In this document: positions 12,301-23,758 of the stretch, one piece after another
How the letters are laid out: each line of letters begins with the position of its first letter
Numbering within the stretch: position 1 is the stretch's first letter
NCBI GenBank assembly: GCA_022496805.1
Contig: CM040100.1
Coordinates: forward strand, 12,863,009-12,927,008
DNA: 64,000 bases
Reading direction: 5' to 3'
From: Pohlia nutans
Taxonomy: Eukaryota; Streptophyta; Bryopsida; Bryales; Mniaceae
Translations under genes and position numbers: made by a program
The notes under the pieces: generated by a model
Database searches by the model: none
Seen by the model: the letters and a program-made list of their open reading frames with translations, nothing else
What the model was told of the DNA's origin: nothing

Positions 12301-12522
12301 CCCCTAAAAGGCTACCAGGTTGCTCCTGTTTTTTTCAGTAATTTTGAGTAGATTTTATGTAGATTCTATTTTGTTTATTTTATGAAATAAATTATTCAAC
12401 ATATGTAATATTCTTCACTAATTCGAGTGATATAAAATTTGGTCTGATTCAAATTATATATTTCACAATATGATCGTTTAAACCTGTCATTTTAAAACCA
12501 TGAATCCTTAATCCTTTAGGGG
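12301..12522 (+). mobile_element. TTAA-type MITE, family D
   Basis: Ends CCCCTAAAAGG and CCTTTAGGGG, flanked by TTAA at 12297-12300 and 12523-12526. 222 bp, no coding capacity. The interior matches 5097-5312 directly and 52478-52686 in reverse. Confidence 0.9.
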
Positions 12523-12526
12523 TTAA

Positions 12527-12751
12527 CCCTTAAAGGACTGACGGGGATAGTAGATTCGTTGGCGTATATTTGACATTTGTTGAAAATAAAAAGTTCCAAA
12601 TTGAGACTCCAATAGCTCATTAAAACCATGTTGTCGTGAATTCTAACTTCATTTTCTATATTAAACTCATAGGAGGTGTGGAACTATGCCAAATACAATG
12701 GAATATTGGTGTATAAAATTAGTCGGAAAAGGCTCTCTAGACCTTTAAGGG
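12527..12751 (+). mobile_element. TTAA-type MITE, family H, abutting the previous element
   Basis: Ends CCCTTAAAGGACT and AGACCTTTAAGGG, flanked by TTAA at 12523-12526 (shared with the family D element) and 12752-12755. 225 bp. The shared TTAA means that one element used the target site at the edge of the other. Confidence 0.85.
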
Positions 12752-12755
12752 TTAA

Positions 12756-13356
12756 GCATGCACACTACACTTACTCGGTCAAACCTATATTTAAAATATA
12801 TTATATATAGTTTTTGGTATTTTTCTCATATAAAATATTGTTGAATTGATTTACACTGATTTTTTTCATAATTATGTAAAATATAAATTAAATTTTTAAT
12901 ATTTTTCAGAAAAAATTCTTGTAATAATCATATTAATTACATAAATGCCTAAAATAGTATGAAATTTTTAGGGAAAATGTAATAGTGATGAACAACAAGG
13001 TATAGGTGGTATGCTTCTTAAGCTTACGTAAAAAGAAATTTTATAGAAAAACGTTATCTACAGTGCATATTGGAATTTTAGAGCACTTAGTTTTAATGCA
13101 TTGTAAAAAACGTAGTTTTAAATTTTTTGAAGAATGGTAAATTGGACTAGAAAGTAGAAGATGCCCCCCACAGTTTCTTAGTTGAGATTATTTTCATTTA
13201 AAATTAGGAACTAGGTGAAAATTAAAGTTTGACTGAAATACAATCAGACATGGCTTCACAAGGCTCTTTGCACGCTCGGGGGTTAAAGATGGTGTGTGAG
13301 AAGTGGAATCTTTCCTAGAAACAACCACCAAGCATGCATGGAATAGAGTGCATCAT
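12756..13356. other. A/T-rich intergenic stretch
   Basis: No gene or structured repeat recognised between the two groups of TTAA elements. Confidence 0.5.
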
Positions 13357-13360
13357 CTAA

Positions 13361-14551
13361 CCCCTAAAGGACCGGAGTGTTTTTCCTCCAAAAACACTCC
13401 AATGCTGCCATTTTTACTCCCCCATGCAAAAAATCCAAAAAGAATGTTATTTTAAACCTTTTAACCGTAAGATCTTGTCCTAAACTATTTGAAAAACATA
13501 CACAACAAATTTCGTTGATTTTGACCGCACGGATTGCAAGATAATTGCGTTTGATGGAAAAAAACACCCCAAAAAAACACATGCCCGAAAATTTCAGATG
13601 CGTTTGACCACAGCTACATCAAAAAAACCTCACTACCGAAACTTGTCGCACTTCACTTTCACATTCTATATGATGTTACTTAGTTGTGTACCAATTTTCG
13701 TTGCGTTTGGAGATGTTTAGGATGTTGAATGACACCTTGCACTTGTTGGGGGTTTAAAAGTTCAGAAAAGACTATATGTTTTTGGAATTGCAATATTTTC
13801 GACTTTCTTTATTTAAAATACAAATCCGAGCGGTGAAACACAAGTACATTCCACCCTCTACAAAATGGCGAAAAAAAATTTGAAAAGAAAATAAATCTCC
13901 AAGTTTTAGAAGACATGTAGCACATTTTCTAAGAATTTTGGGGGTTAGGGGGGAAATAAAGGGTGGAGGAAGGGAATTGAAGTGCCAACCCATTCCAATG
14001 TTCATGACCCCACTAACTCTCAAGGTACACTGCCACGTGGCAGTCCCTCATTGGACGATTTTTATTTTTTATTTTTTATTTTTAAAAATGATTTTATTTT
14101 TCAATTTTTTAAATAATATTTTTATTAATGAAATTGAACTTTTAGTTTAAAATAATATTTAAAATTTAAAATAATACTTTTCAGTTTAATATAATAATTT
14201 TTATTTAAAAAAAAAAATATATTTTAAATTTTTTTTATGAGTTTGGAAAACGGGGTGGTCTTCTGCCCTCCACAGTCCATGCCATTTTCCACACACCGCC
14301 CATCTTGTTGCCCCCCCCTAAAATTCAACTATTTCTCTACTGCCCCGCTGCCCTTTCTCCCAAAAAAAACACATTTCCCCTCATAACTTTCACATACGGT
14401 GTCGGAATTAAAAAAAAAAAAGAATCCCCATTTTCGTGGCACATTGGGGAATCTACTATTAAATTTCCTTCAAAATTCGATTAAAAATGTGTTCACCGGA
14501 ACCTACCCGATTCTCTAAATGTCCTAGTTAGGACACTTGGTCCTTTAGGGG
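13361..14551 (+). mobile_element. TTAA-type element, family E, long form
   Basis: Ends CCCCTAAAGGACC and GGTCCTTTAGGGG; 1191 bp. The flanks are CTAA on both sides (13357-13360 and 14552-14555), a direct 4-bp duplication of a near-TTAA target. Just inside the left end is a perfect 11-bp hairpin, GGAGTGTTTTT / AAAAACACTCC (13374-13400). The right 830 bp match 37107-37922. Small frames exist on both strands but none resembles a transposase. Confidence 0.85.
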
Positions 14552-14555
14552 CTAA

Positions 14556-16216
14556 TTACATACTACTACTTTGTCACTATTTGGAACAATCGTAATGGCA
14601 TAGAATAAATTTACTAAATTTAACTTCACAAAGTGAGAGCATTGTCTTGTGAGAAAATAGGACAAAATGTTTGATGTGAGAATCAGTTGATATATTGACA
14701 ATATTTGGTAGGAAAAAATCAAACTCCACACTATAGGTCGTAGTTTATCATCTAGAAATAGGTTTGGTGAGTGGAAAATGGCTAGTATTGGGCCTACTAT
14801 AAGAACTTGAACTAAAGACCGCTTTACCTCACGTTAGACACTACATAGTAATCTACATATATAACAATCACTGCATGAGAGAGAGAGAGAGAGTAACTTT
14901 GGCCCAAGAGGTTATTTTGAATGAAGAGTTTTTTTGGGGAGTTCAAATCCCAAGGCCGTCGAGTGGCTCTACCATCATGGTCTACTCAATTATGATAGGT
15001 GTCTCATGACCTCGTTGTATAGGTGCCCAAAAAATACCCATTCTTCTTAATGGTACTTAATTGTAGACTAGGTAGTTTAGGATCCACATTCAAAAGAAGG
15101 CATCAAGGGTAGCATGCATTATGTAGGTCTTAGTGGCGTACTTAGAATCACTGTCTCCCAACGAACGCTTTATTCATATGGACCTACGGCCTGCGTTACT
15201 CTTTCTCTCTATTTGGGAAAGTGCTGCTAACAGGATCACTAGACCAAGTCTCCTTTCAAGGGTAGACTCCATAACATAGTGCAAGTAACCAGAATATAGG
15301 TAACTAGAGCATATTATCCTTGTTTAGGGTCGGGGTATATATTTTGGATTGTTTTGTATTGTTGGTGGGGACAAAAAATGCATGGTACAATCCATTGATT
15401 CATAGACAAAGATTTCGCTAAGATCTGCTTTTTAGTGCTCTTTAGACAATTTTGTGCACATCGTGCATTTTATTAAAAAGACTAGTTCTTAAACCAATTT
15501 TATGTCGTTTAGCATTGGCACAATGAAAAATAAATTGCACTTTGGGTACACATCAACTATATATCAACCATATAATTAAATTATAGTTTGTCAAATTGAT
15601 CTATGTGAAGAGAATTTAATTTCAAAATCACCGTTTGATACCATTTTGACCAATTTCTATCCGGATTTCTATCCAAACTTTGATTTTTTAAATCACACAT
15701 GTTTGATTCTAAATTTGAAAATTCATTAAAACTCCTACTTGATTATTATTTTAAAGAACATGCAAAAGGAAAAACATCAAAAATTCCTTCATTAAATGAA
15801 TGAATTGCCTAAATAGTACATAATTATTTAGTTAAAATAGTTAAAAATTGAAAAAAAATTGAAAAAAAATCCAATTTTTTTAAGGATGTTTATTTTTACA
15901 AGTTTGAATACAAGAAAAATTTATAGCTCAAGTTTAAATGAAATGTCATCCTTTTCATGAAATTTGAATGTGTTTTTAACGAATCCAATGTATTTACAAG
16001 AATATAATTACCATTTTTTGAAAATTTTGGTGCTGATAACACAAAATTATCATTTCCAAACCATCTAAAATTAATTTTACACTAAAATTGATTCTGTATA
16101 TTTGTCTATGATTTTTTGAAAATTTGAAAAATGCCACTTCTAATGCACAAGGACCAAAAAATTGGTTGACACTACCACGCATTTGCCCAAGGGTGTTGCT
16201 TCATGTGATCACTCCT
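14556..16216. other. Intergenic; possible SINE head and repeat tail
   Basis: No gene. A (GA)n run lies at 14876-14894. At about 14900-14975 a TGGCCCAAGAGG (A-box-like) and GTTCAAATCCC (B-box-like) are about 45 bp apart, as in a tRNA-derived SINE. At 15205-15275 the stretch CTTTCAAGGGTAGACTC(C)A matches the flank of the 5S relic near 26540. The rest is A/T-rich. Confidence 0.3.
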
Positions 16217-16220
16217 TTAA

Positions 16221-17389
16221 CCCTTTAGTGCCTAGGGTGTTTAACCCTTAAACGTCAAGAGGGCCTGGGCGGGGCAGCCCGAAAGGCATCTAATTTTCCG
16301 GAGGGAAAAAAAAAAAAAAAAAAAAACGAAAAAAATGCAAAAACGGCTCTGCGGGACACTGCTGGCCAGCATTGTAGCACTGCGGCATCTCAACTGCCCA
16401 ACCTCAAAAACTTGTTCAATTTCATAACTTTGATTGTTTACCAACGATTCCACAATCTTTCAAATGAGGCGCAAATTTGCAATCTAGATCGCTTTTTCAG
16501 TAGCTTTCCAACGCACCAATCCACGCTTGATTTGGTTGAGAAAATCTACTTTTTTCTTGATTATTCTCTTTTGAATAAGCCTATAGGGCTTACCTTGACG
16601 TTTAAGGGTTAACGAGAAACCACAATTTTTTTGGGTGATATATTTTTTAAACTTTCTCTCTTGAAATTAGGAATGCTATCAATAGTATTCAACTGTGTCA
16701 ATATAAGCCTAGCTTAATGAAACAGATTTTGGTTAAATCTTGGTCAGATCAGACCGTTGGATTAGAAGATTATAGTATGTCTTTGAACCATATAATGCAC
16801 ACTCCAAAATGAGATTTTGAGGGGTGTGTGACTTCAAAGTTAAATAGAATTTTGGTTAAATTTACAAAAATGAAAGTGAAGCAGTTCAGCAATGACCTAT
16901 GTCAACACCTCTACATTGCAATCTTTTATGTCAAGAACTGACTCACACATAATTATTGTGAATTTTATAAGTGAGAGTGACTTATCTATGTACGGTTTAA
17001 GACAAAATTTATACGTTAGAATAAGAAAGGATTTGGTACATTGATCAAGATCGGAATACATACATTGATGGAACATGAACAAGAGAACACAATCCAAAAA
17101 TAAATACAAGATAACAAACTTTCAAATACAAGAAATACCGCATAGTACATGTGTTCTATTTGTAAGTATTTGCTGTATTTTGAGGTATTTGCAGTATTTT
17201 GGTGTTTTGAACATAGGTATGTGGATATCTAAGAAATTCAGATTTCAAATTTTCTTTTTGCATCATCTGCATAATCAAAAGTTACACTTCTGAACTTGAA
17301 ACACCGAACTAAAATAGTTTACAGATTTTACAGCATTTCATTTTTCGGTGATCTAGTGACCACTTACTGGTTACCTAGGCACTAAAGGG
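16221..17389 (+). mobile_element. TTAA-type element, family F, carrying a nested insert
   Basis: Ends CCCTTTAGTGCCTAGG and CCTAGGCACTAAAGGG, perfect inverted repeats, with TTAA at 16217-16220 and 17390-17393. Without the nested element and one TTAA it would be about 801 bp. A GTGACCA / TGGTTAC hairpin lies next to the right end. No coding capacity recognised. Confidence 0.9.
16245..16608 (+). mobile_element. TTAA-type MITE, family I, nested in family F
   Basis: Ends CCCTTAAACGTCAAG and CTTGACGTTTAAGGG, perfect inverted repeats, with TTAA at 16241-16244 and 16609-16612. It sits 20 bp inside the left end of the family F element, so it jumped later. Near its left end is a run of about 21 A (around 16306-16326). 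Confidence 0.92.
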
Positions 17390-17396
17390 TTAAGTA

Positions 17397-17461
17397 GGCG
17401 TTCGATTGCGAGAGGTTAAGGAGTTAGTATTAGAAGGTCCTGGTTTGATTCCTATAACGCC
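17397..17461 (+). pseudogene. tRNA-like relic or SINE head
   Basis: Starts GGCGTT and ends AACGCC, which could pair as an acceptor stem. An A-box-like stretch (GAGAGGTTAAGG) and a B box (GGTTTGATTCC) are in order. At 65 bp it is shorter than a tRNA and no clean anticodon arm is visible, so a tRNA pseudogene or SINE fragment is more likely than a working tRNA. It begins right after the target site of the family F element. Confidence 0.35.
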
Positions 17462-19801
17462 CATGTTTTAAGCCAATTAGCATTGTCCATATTCTGAACT
17501 ACGTGTGTAATAATTCTTTCACTTCTATTTTTAGGGGATTATTGGTAGTGATTGTTTGTATCCTATACTTCTTTTGATAAGTATAATGTGTTGTAGGTAT
17601 TTTATAGCATTAGTGTGTATAGCTTTGAGGGCTTTGTTAACTAGTGTGAGATTAACTTTTAAGGTGTGGGCTTTTGTTGAGCGTGTATTTTATACCTTTG
17701 TGAATTGTTTCCCAGACGTCTGCCATTATTACTAATAGAGTGGCTATGTTCCATCTTTGCTTTCTATGACTCTTATAAGGGGTGTGTATTTTTTTTCTTT
17801 ATTTGTGATGCTTTCTAGAGAGAATCTGTCATTGCAGTATGTGAATTCTATGATTTGTATGATGATGGATGAATGTGGCTTTGTTGGATAAGGTGCATTG
17901 TGTAGGTGGTTTAATGCTAGTAGCATGTTAGGGCGCAACTTTGCATTGCGTTGGCATTGTTGTGTGGTGAATGTGCATGGTAGTAGCTAGGGTGGAATTG
18001 TGTTTCGGAGGTTATGTTTTGATTTTTTCTTGTGTTTATCAAATTACAGCATCTTGTGGTTTTGTTGCTCATGAACATTTTGTGTAATTCCATGTTGCAT
18101 TGCTGTGCCAAGTGTTTTTACAGTAGAGTGTCCAGAATGTGTAGTGTGACATTCACATAACAACAAATTTTTGGCGGTAAACATTTTTCATTGTTCATTG
18201 AAATTGGTTTTTTAGCAAAAAATTTATCAACAATGAAAAGGTATTCCAGGATTGTATGTATACTAAAAATTTCAAAAATAATATAAAACATTATTTGGAC
18301 CAAAATGTAATACATTGCATCCCATGACACTACACAATAAGTACGCTAACGCTTTAATTGGTACGTTTCATTGAAGATATAATAATGGACTAATGGCAAT
18401 GTTTTTCCTCGATTCCTATTACATAAACATATCGTATTCAAAAATTATTCCAAAATAATTCAATGAGCAAAGTGGATGATAGGAATTCATGGCAATAGAT
18501 CTTATTAGGGCCTTTTACAATAAAGGCCCTAATAATCGCGAGTTCTTAGAAATTTTGTTGCGAGCTTGGTTAGCTAATAAAAATAGAGCTTGTGGTGTGG
18601 CTGAAATATGCATTCGACGTGGTTTGTAAGCGGATAAAAAAGACATCAGCTGGATATTCCAAATGGTTCTAAAAATATTCCAAACTAATATAAAATAGGT
18701 TCAAATATTTCAAAACTATTCCATTTTTACTATTTTAAAATATTTTGGTATTTTTCCTATTTATTATATTACATCTTTAAATCAACTGCTTTACGGTATT
18801 AGAAACATTTTTATGTTCACAACCGACACCCGTAGTGTGAAAACACCTGCCTTTTTGTTCATAGTTTGTGTATGTTTTGTTTTAGGCATGCAAGGAGTAA
18901 GTGTGGCCATGTATTTACTGATTGGGTTTTGGCAGATGGAGCAATTTATAGATGTGTGTCTTGTGGGCCAGAATAAATGTTCGCATGCATTGTCCATATA
19001 CTGTTCGTATCAAAATTTTAATAGCTTTAAGATTTGTGAGTCGGTTATTTCCATATTTTCCAGAAAGTTTTTTGAGCTTTCTTAATCTATATTTGTGTTG
19101 TCTATCCATTTGTCGATGTATGTATAGTTTTCAGCAATTTTTTTTTAGTGTTTTAATTATTGATCTATCAGGTATTTTTGGAAGCTTTTGATTGGGTAGT
19201 TAAATGGTTTTTTTTTGTTTTCTTTCATCGTCTTTTTGTAGTCAATATAGAGGACTATGGGCGTGATGGCATGTTTTTGTCATTTCTAAGAATAGGAGTT
19301 AATAGTTGGAATACTACATCATATATTCTACTAATGTGGCCGTAGTAGGACATCGAACCAAAAATTGATGGAGGAAAAAATATCATTGGATGAGTATCTC
19401 TCATATGCTTAAACTTTCAAAATCTTATATATCCATCATTTATGAAAAAGTAACTAGAATTTTCTAAAGTCTATTTTCTCAAAAATCCATCATTTTAGAC
19501 TACATCAATCAATCACACATACAATGAGAACCCCTTGAGGTGTGCATTACGTTATGTTTAAGAATCAGGTGTGTTCATGACTCCTTCTATAAACCCCTTG
19601 TAAACAAGAAGTTATATGTCTAAAAACCTTTGTATACATACATATTTTGTTTTAAATGTATGTTTCATGTAAGTGTTCGTCAATAATTTTAGCTCTAAAT
19701 ATGTTTATTATAGGTATACGTAACACGACAGTGTTCAACTTAATATCCCTTGTGCAGTCACGTATAACAGTACGTGTTCAATACAATGCACCACTTGGGA
19801 T
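17462..19801. other. A/T-rich intergenic stretch, no gene recognised
   Basis: Only short frames that I do not recognise; base composition and lack of codon bias argue against coding. No clear repeat boundaries seen. Confidence 0.5.
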
Positions 19802-19809
19802 GTCAACAC

Positions 19810-22800
19810 CAGTGTTGCACTGGTATGTAGTAAAGTGCATACAGGGGAGGCCTGGTTTTTGAAAATTTCTTGGAAATGTAGAACATCGAGGTACTGATAT
19901 TACAAAGGTTTTGTATTTTCAAGGTAGGGTATGTGTATGTGGCCTCGTAGGATTCTCGAATTTTAGGGTACGTGTTTATGGTGTGATTTTTTTTCATATA
20001 CCAGGGTGCCCAGTGCAAGGGTCTGGTATGTCATTAAAGGGTTTTTGAGAGAAAATTAATTAATTAATATTTTAATTTAAAATAAAATAAAAATTCCAAA
20101 ATAGATGAAGCATGAACTTGAGCAAACTGATCAAATTGAATCGTGATTTGAATTTATCAAATTGTCATGCTTGACTAAGTATTGAATCGGATCAACATGG
20201 ACTACTTTGACCAACATCAGTTCAATCAAACAAAGTTGAATTGATCAAATAAAACAATCAAACAATGCCCTCGAGCTAAATCTCACTCTAGCTCACCCGC
20301 TGCAATCAGCTCCTCTTCATGAATTTCGAGCAGCTCTGCCTCATCATTGAAAAACTAAGTAATGTCACTCTGACTAAGTGTATCTGTGCGGCAATCAAAA
20401 GGCCAATTCTTTTGAATCATGACAAGAGCATTGAGATTTTCCGTACCAAGTCTACAACGACGAAGGGATGTGAGAATGCTGGCAATGGAAAAGATCCGCT
20501 CACACTCAATTTGACTACCTGGTATGCCTAGAAACTGTCGAGCAACAAAGGCAATAGTTGGGAAACGCGATTTGTGTTCCTTCCACCACAATAACAGACA
20601 AGCAACATTAGTTGGTTCAACAACAAGACGCCAGAAGAGGCTGAGCTCACCAAGTAGCAGCCCCTTGCTTGCTTCAGCTGTAGAAGCTGGAGTACCGAAC
20701 ATGGAAGTTTGGGAAACCTGCAGGACAGTTAGAACGGCTAGTTGTGCAACAACAGTGGGAGACAAAATTACAGCCACATGACCAACATGGGTACCGAGAC
20801 TTTGGTGTCGTACTCATCCACCACCTTCTTTGCCACTTCACGGCCAACGTAATCCTGCAGTAACTCCAATCCCTTGAAACGTGAATCGAGCATGAGAGCA
20901 AGCATGTTTTGCGCTTGCCCTTCATCGTACTTGCAGGAAAAGGCAAGAAAGGGCCTCAACACCACTACTACTTGTCCTGCCATCCGTCCATAAAGAATTT
21001 TGAGCTCAGAGTCAAACTCGCCACACTCCAAGGGCGGTTCAATTGAGCTGCATGCAAGTTGTTGCGCCTCCATTTGAACCATCAACTTCAACGCCCCTGC
21101 TAAAGCATCAGACAACAACCAGAACCCGCGAGTTTGGTTTAGAACGCATTGTGAAACTAGAGGATTTAATGTCTCGGTCACAGCTCGAGCTATTACCTAT
21201 GTGAGACTTGTTGTCACACGAGCTTGCAATGATGCAGATTACCGCCTGTAGCAAATATTCATCGCATCTGCATACCTGCATACACACCACCACATCAACA
21301 ATGGTCTTATAATAGATAATTTTATGGATGAATATATATATATACATTATTCTATCCATTTTTTCCTTACCTGGCTACATTCCAAGGTACGCATTGCTCT
21401 ACTAATAGACAAACAAAACAGATTGGTTGGCTCTAAGTATGAAAAAGTTTGATCAGGTTGCTTTGCTTGATATTGTATGTTCCCATCATCTCAAACTTCA
21501 ATATCCAAAGCCAGATAATAACAAGAGTCCATTTAAATTTCTAGATTACTCAACAAGCTCCTGACCATCATCTCTTGAAACTAAGCTTGGAGACCACTTT
21601 GATTGGTCTCACGCCCTAGAGGTTTTAATTTTTAGATTAATTATCAAGGTTGCATGTCTCACATGCACACTGTCAATTCAAGACCATTTTGATTGATCTC
21701 ACTCTCACATGCACAACAAAAGGTCTAACGACAAAGTATTGGATTAATTGATGAGATCAATCCACTGATTCTTGTTCACACAAAAACAAGAGACAAGCAA
21801 CATCAAATGGTAACTTCAGATGCATGCATACCTTAGGGTTTCTTGGAAGAGCACCACTTTTGATGCAAATCTAGTTTTCACAGGTGTCTTGAGCCGCCTT
21901 ATTGGCAATCCAGCCTCGATGCATGCAGCATCCCATTCATGCTTTCCTTTGGTGGACTTCTTAGTCCACGTGATGGTCTTTTGCAAAGCTGCTTAAGCAT
22001 CTTTAAGGCTCACCTCCTTCATCTTCATGCAAACTTTGTCTTCAGTGGTTGCATATTGAGCAGCTTTGCTTATTACATGTCCAAAACACACACCTGCATA
22101 TGGATCATGTAACCCAAGTACATCACATGAAATGTTGACAGACAAGGCTCTTTCCAAAGTCTTCAGATTAGAGCCTTTATCATTGACATATGCAATTACT
22201 TTAGTCTACAACTTGAACTGCTCCAGCAATAGCTTCACTATTTTGGCCAAGGCTATCCCTGAGGTCGTTGGAGCATCAAACAGGCCCATAGTTACATGTT
22301 GCGGCACCCATGACTTGTCCACAAAATTTACAACAGTTGCAAAAGTATCGTAACCAGCCCTTGACATCCACAGGTCGAAAGTTACTGTTACAGTGTCACA
22401 ATTGTTGATGAGTGGGTACACGTAGCGCTCCATTGTTGTTGCTAACAACTGGGAATGTGCTCCTTTGAAAGCTGGTTGCGAGTAGGAAACACCACTCGTG
22501 CATCACATCGCAACACCAAACGCCGAAGCCATGGGTTCTCGACCATCGACAATGCAACGCTGCCTTTCGCAATCAACAAAACTAAATCTTTGATGAAACG
22601 GATTTGCATAGTGTCACACTTCTTGTATGGCCGAGCGGAAGAAAAAACTCTGTAATCGACGAGGGTGGCAGAGACTTACGTTTCTTGCCCTTCTGCCGCT
22701 CATCACGGGCTGCATCTTCGATATCTTTCACGTGTTTGGAGTACTGCACAAACTCTTGCTCGTGGTCTTGCTCAACATGCTTCTTCATTGAAGTGAGTTC

Positions 22801-23750
22801 ATGCTCCGCATTATACTTCAGAATTCCCACACGGTTCCGAGTATTCTTCGACGAAGGCGCTGTCTAACTTGAGCTGCTCGCGGCAGGACTTGGGTGACAC
22901 ACCACGCATCGCAACACTTGTGTCGAGGTTTTGCACTGTACCGTCTTTGAGCAGGTAAAACGCCCACACCGGTGAGTTTCGATGGTGCGGCATCCACAGT
23001 TTCTGGTTCGCAGCAAGCTTTTCTCGCAAGACTTGCCAAGTAGCTTCTTCCTCTGCAGCAATTGCCTCTCCGATGCGAGCATTGGTTTCCACAAAGCGCT
23101 GAACAGTTGAACCTGTTGCTACACTGTGCGTCTCTCCCTCAGTACCTTCGCAAGAGTGACTCACATTGCCAATCGCAATTGTCTCTCCATGAGCGCAAAC
23201 ACCCTCATCGTCAGACAAAAGTTGAATTGTAGCAACTGACTCCATGGCGACAAATCTCACTCAAACAAACACTCTAAGCAATCTCCTAACCCACAATCAC
23301 TAAACTTGTTTAGCAAACACAAACCCTAGTTCTTCATGCAAACAACGTGAACAGTGGACAACAAGTGAACAACTTATATGAAGTTGGTGCATTAAGCAAA
23401 TTACCTCTTCTTGAAGGTGCAACAACCTCTCTTCCACATTAATCAACGTTGCTAAACCCCACCAACAAAACGGCAAGAGCTCTAATAAGTTCCACTACCT
23501 GTAGTACGTTGTGCACACAACAAACTAGTACATCGCCGGAAGCAAGCATAATGAACAAAGACATACACGTTTAAGGGTTTCTAAGACCATCGTTGAACAA
23601 GGTACGGGTTAATGACTAGGTTGAGGACCGGCAAGCACATCCAATGCCCGGGTATGAACTGTAGCACAAACCAGTTCAAGCTGGTATCACAAACCAGTAC
23701 ACATATCCTTTTACAGACACGTCTGCGGGACAGATACCAGTGCAACACTG
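19810..23750 (-). mobile_element. Full-length hAT transposon with 8-bp target duplication
   Basis: The element starts CAGTGTTGCACTGGTA and ends TACCAGTGCAACACTG, perfect 16-bp inverted repeats that are themselves near-palindromes. A perfect 8-bp direct duplication GTCAACAC flanks it at 19802-19809 and 23751-23758. It is 3941 bp and carries a decayed hAT transposase on the minus strand. A second CCAG..CTGG-type palindrome sits inside the left end near 19999-20029, possibly a subterminal transposase-binding site. Intact ends with a perfect duplication suggest a fairly recent insertion. Confidence 0.92.
20355..23245 (-). pseudogene. hAT transposase, broken by stops and frameshifts
   Basis: DDE/RNase-H-type transposase of the hAT superfamily. 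From the N-terminus: ATG at 23245; a BED-type zinc finger region (PVWAFYLL, then a CVVCH in another frame, then HVEQDH); an SSITEFF linker; the catalytic core with TFDLWMS and WVPQHVTMGLF (22448-22206), ended by a TAG; then fragments YVNDKGSNLKTLERAL and DPYAGVCFGH; and a C-terminal hATC dimerisation domain (20580-20360) with LGIPGSQIECERIFS and RRCRL. At least two frameshifts fall in the zinc finger, and stops follow KLLLEQFKL and VSLKDA. Part of 21200-21850 may be an intron. It cannot make a full transposase as it stands. Confidence 0.85.
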
Positions 23751-23758
23751 GTCAACAC

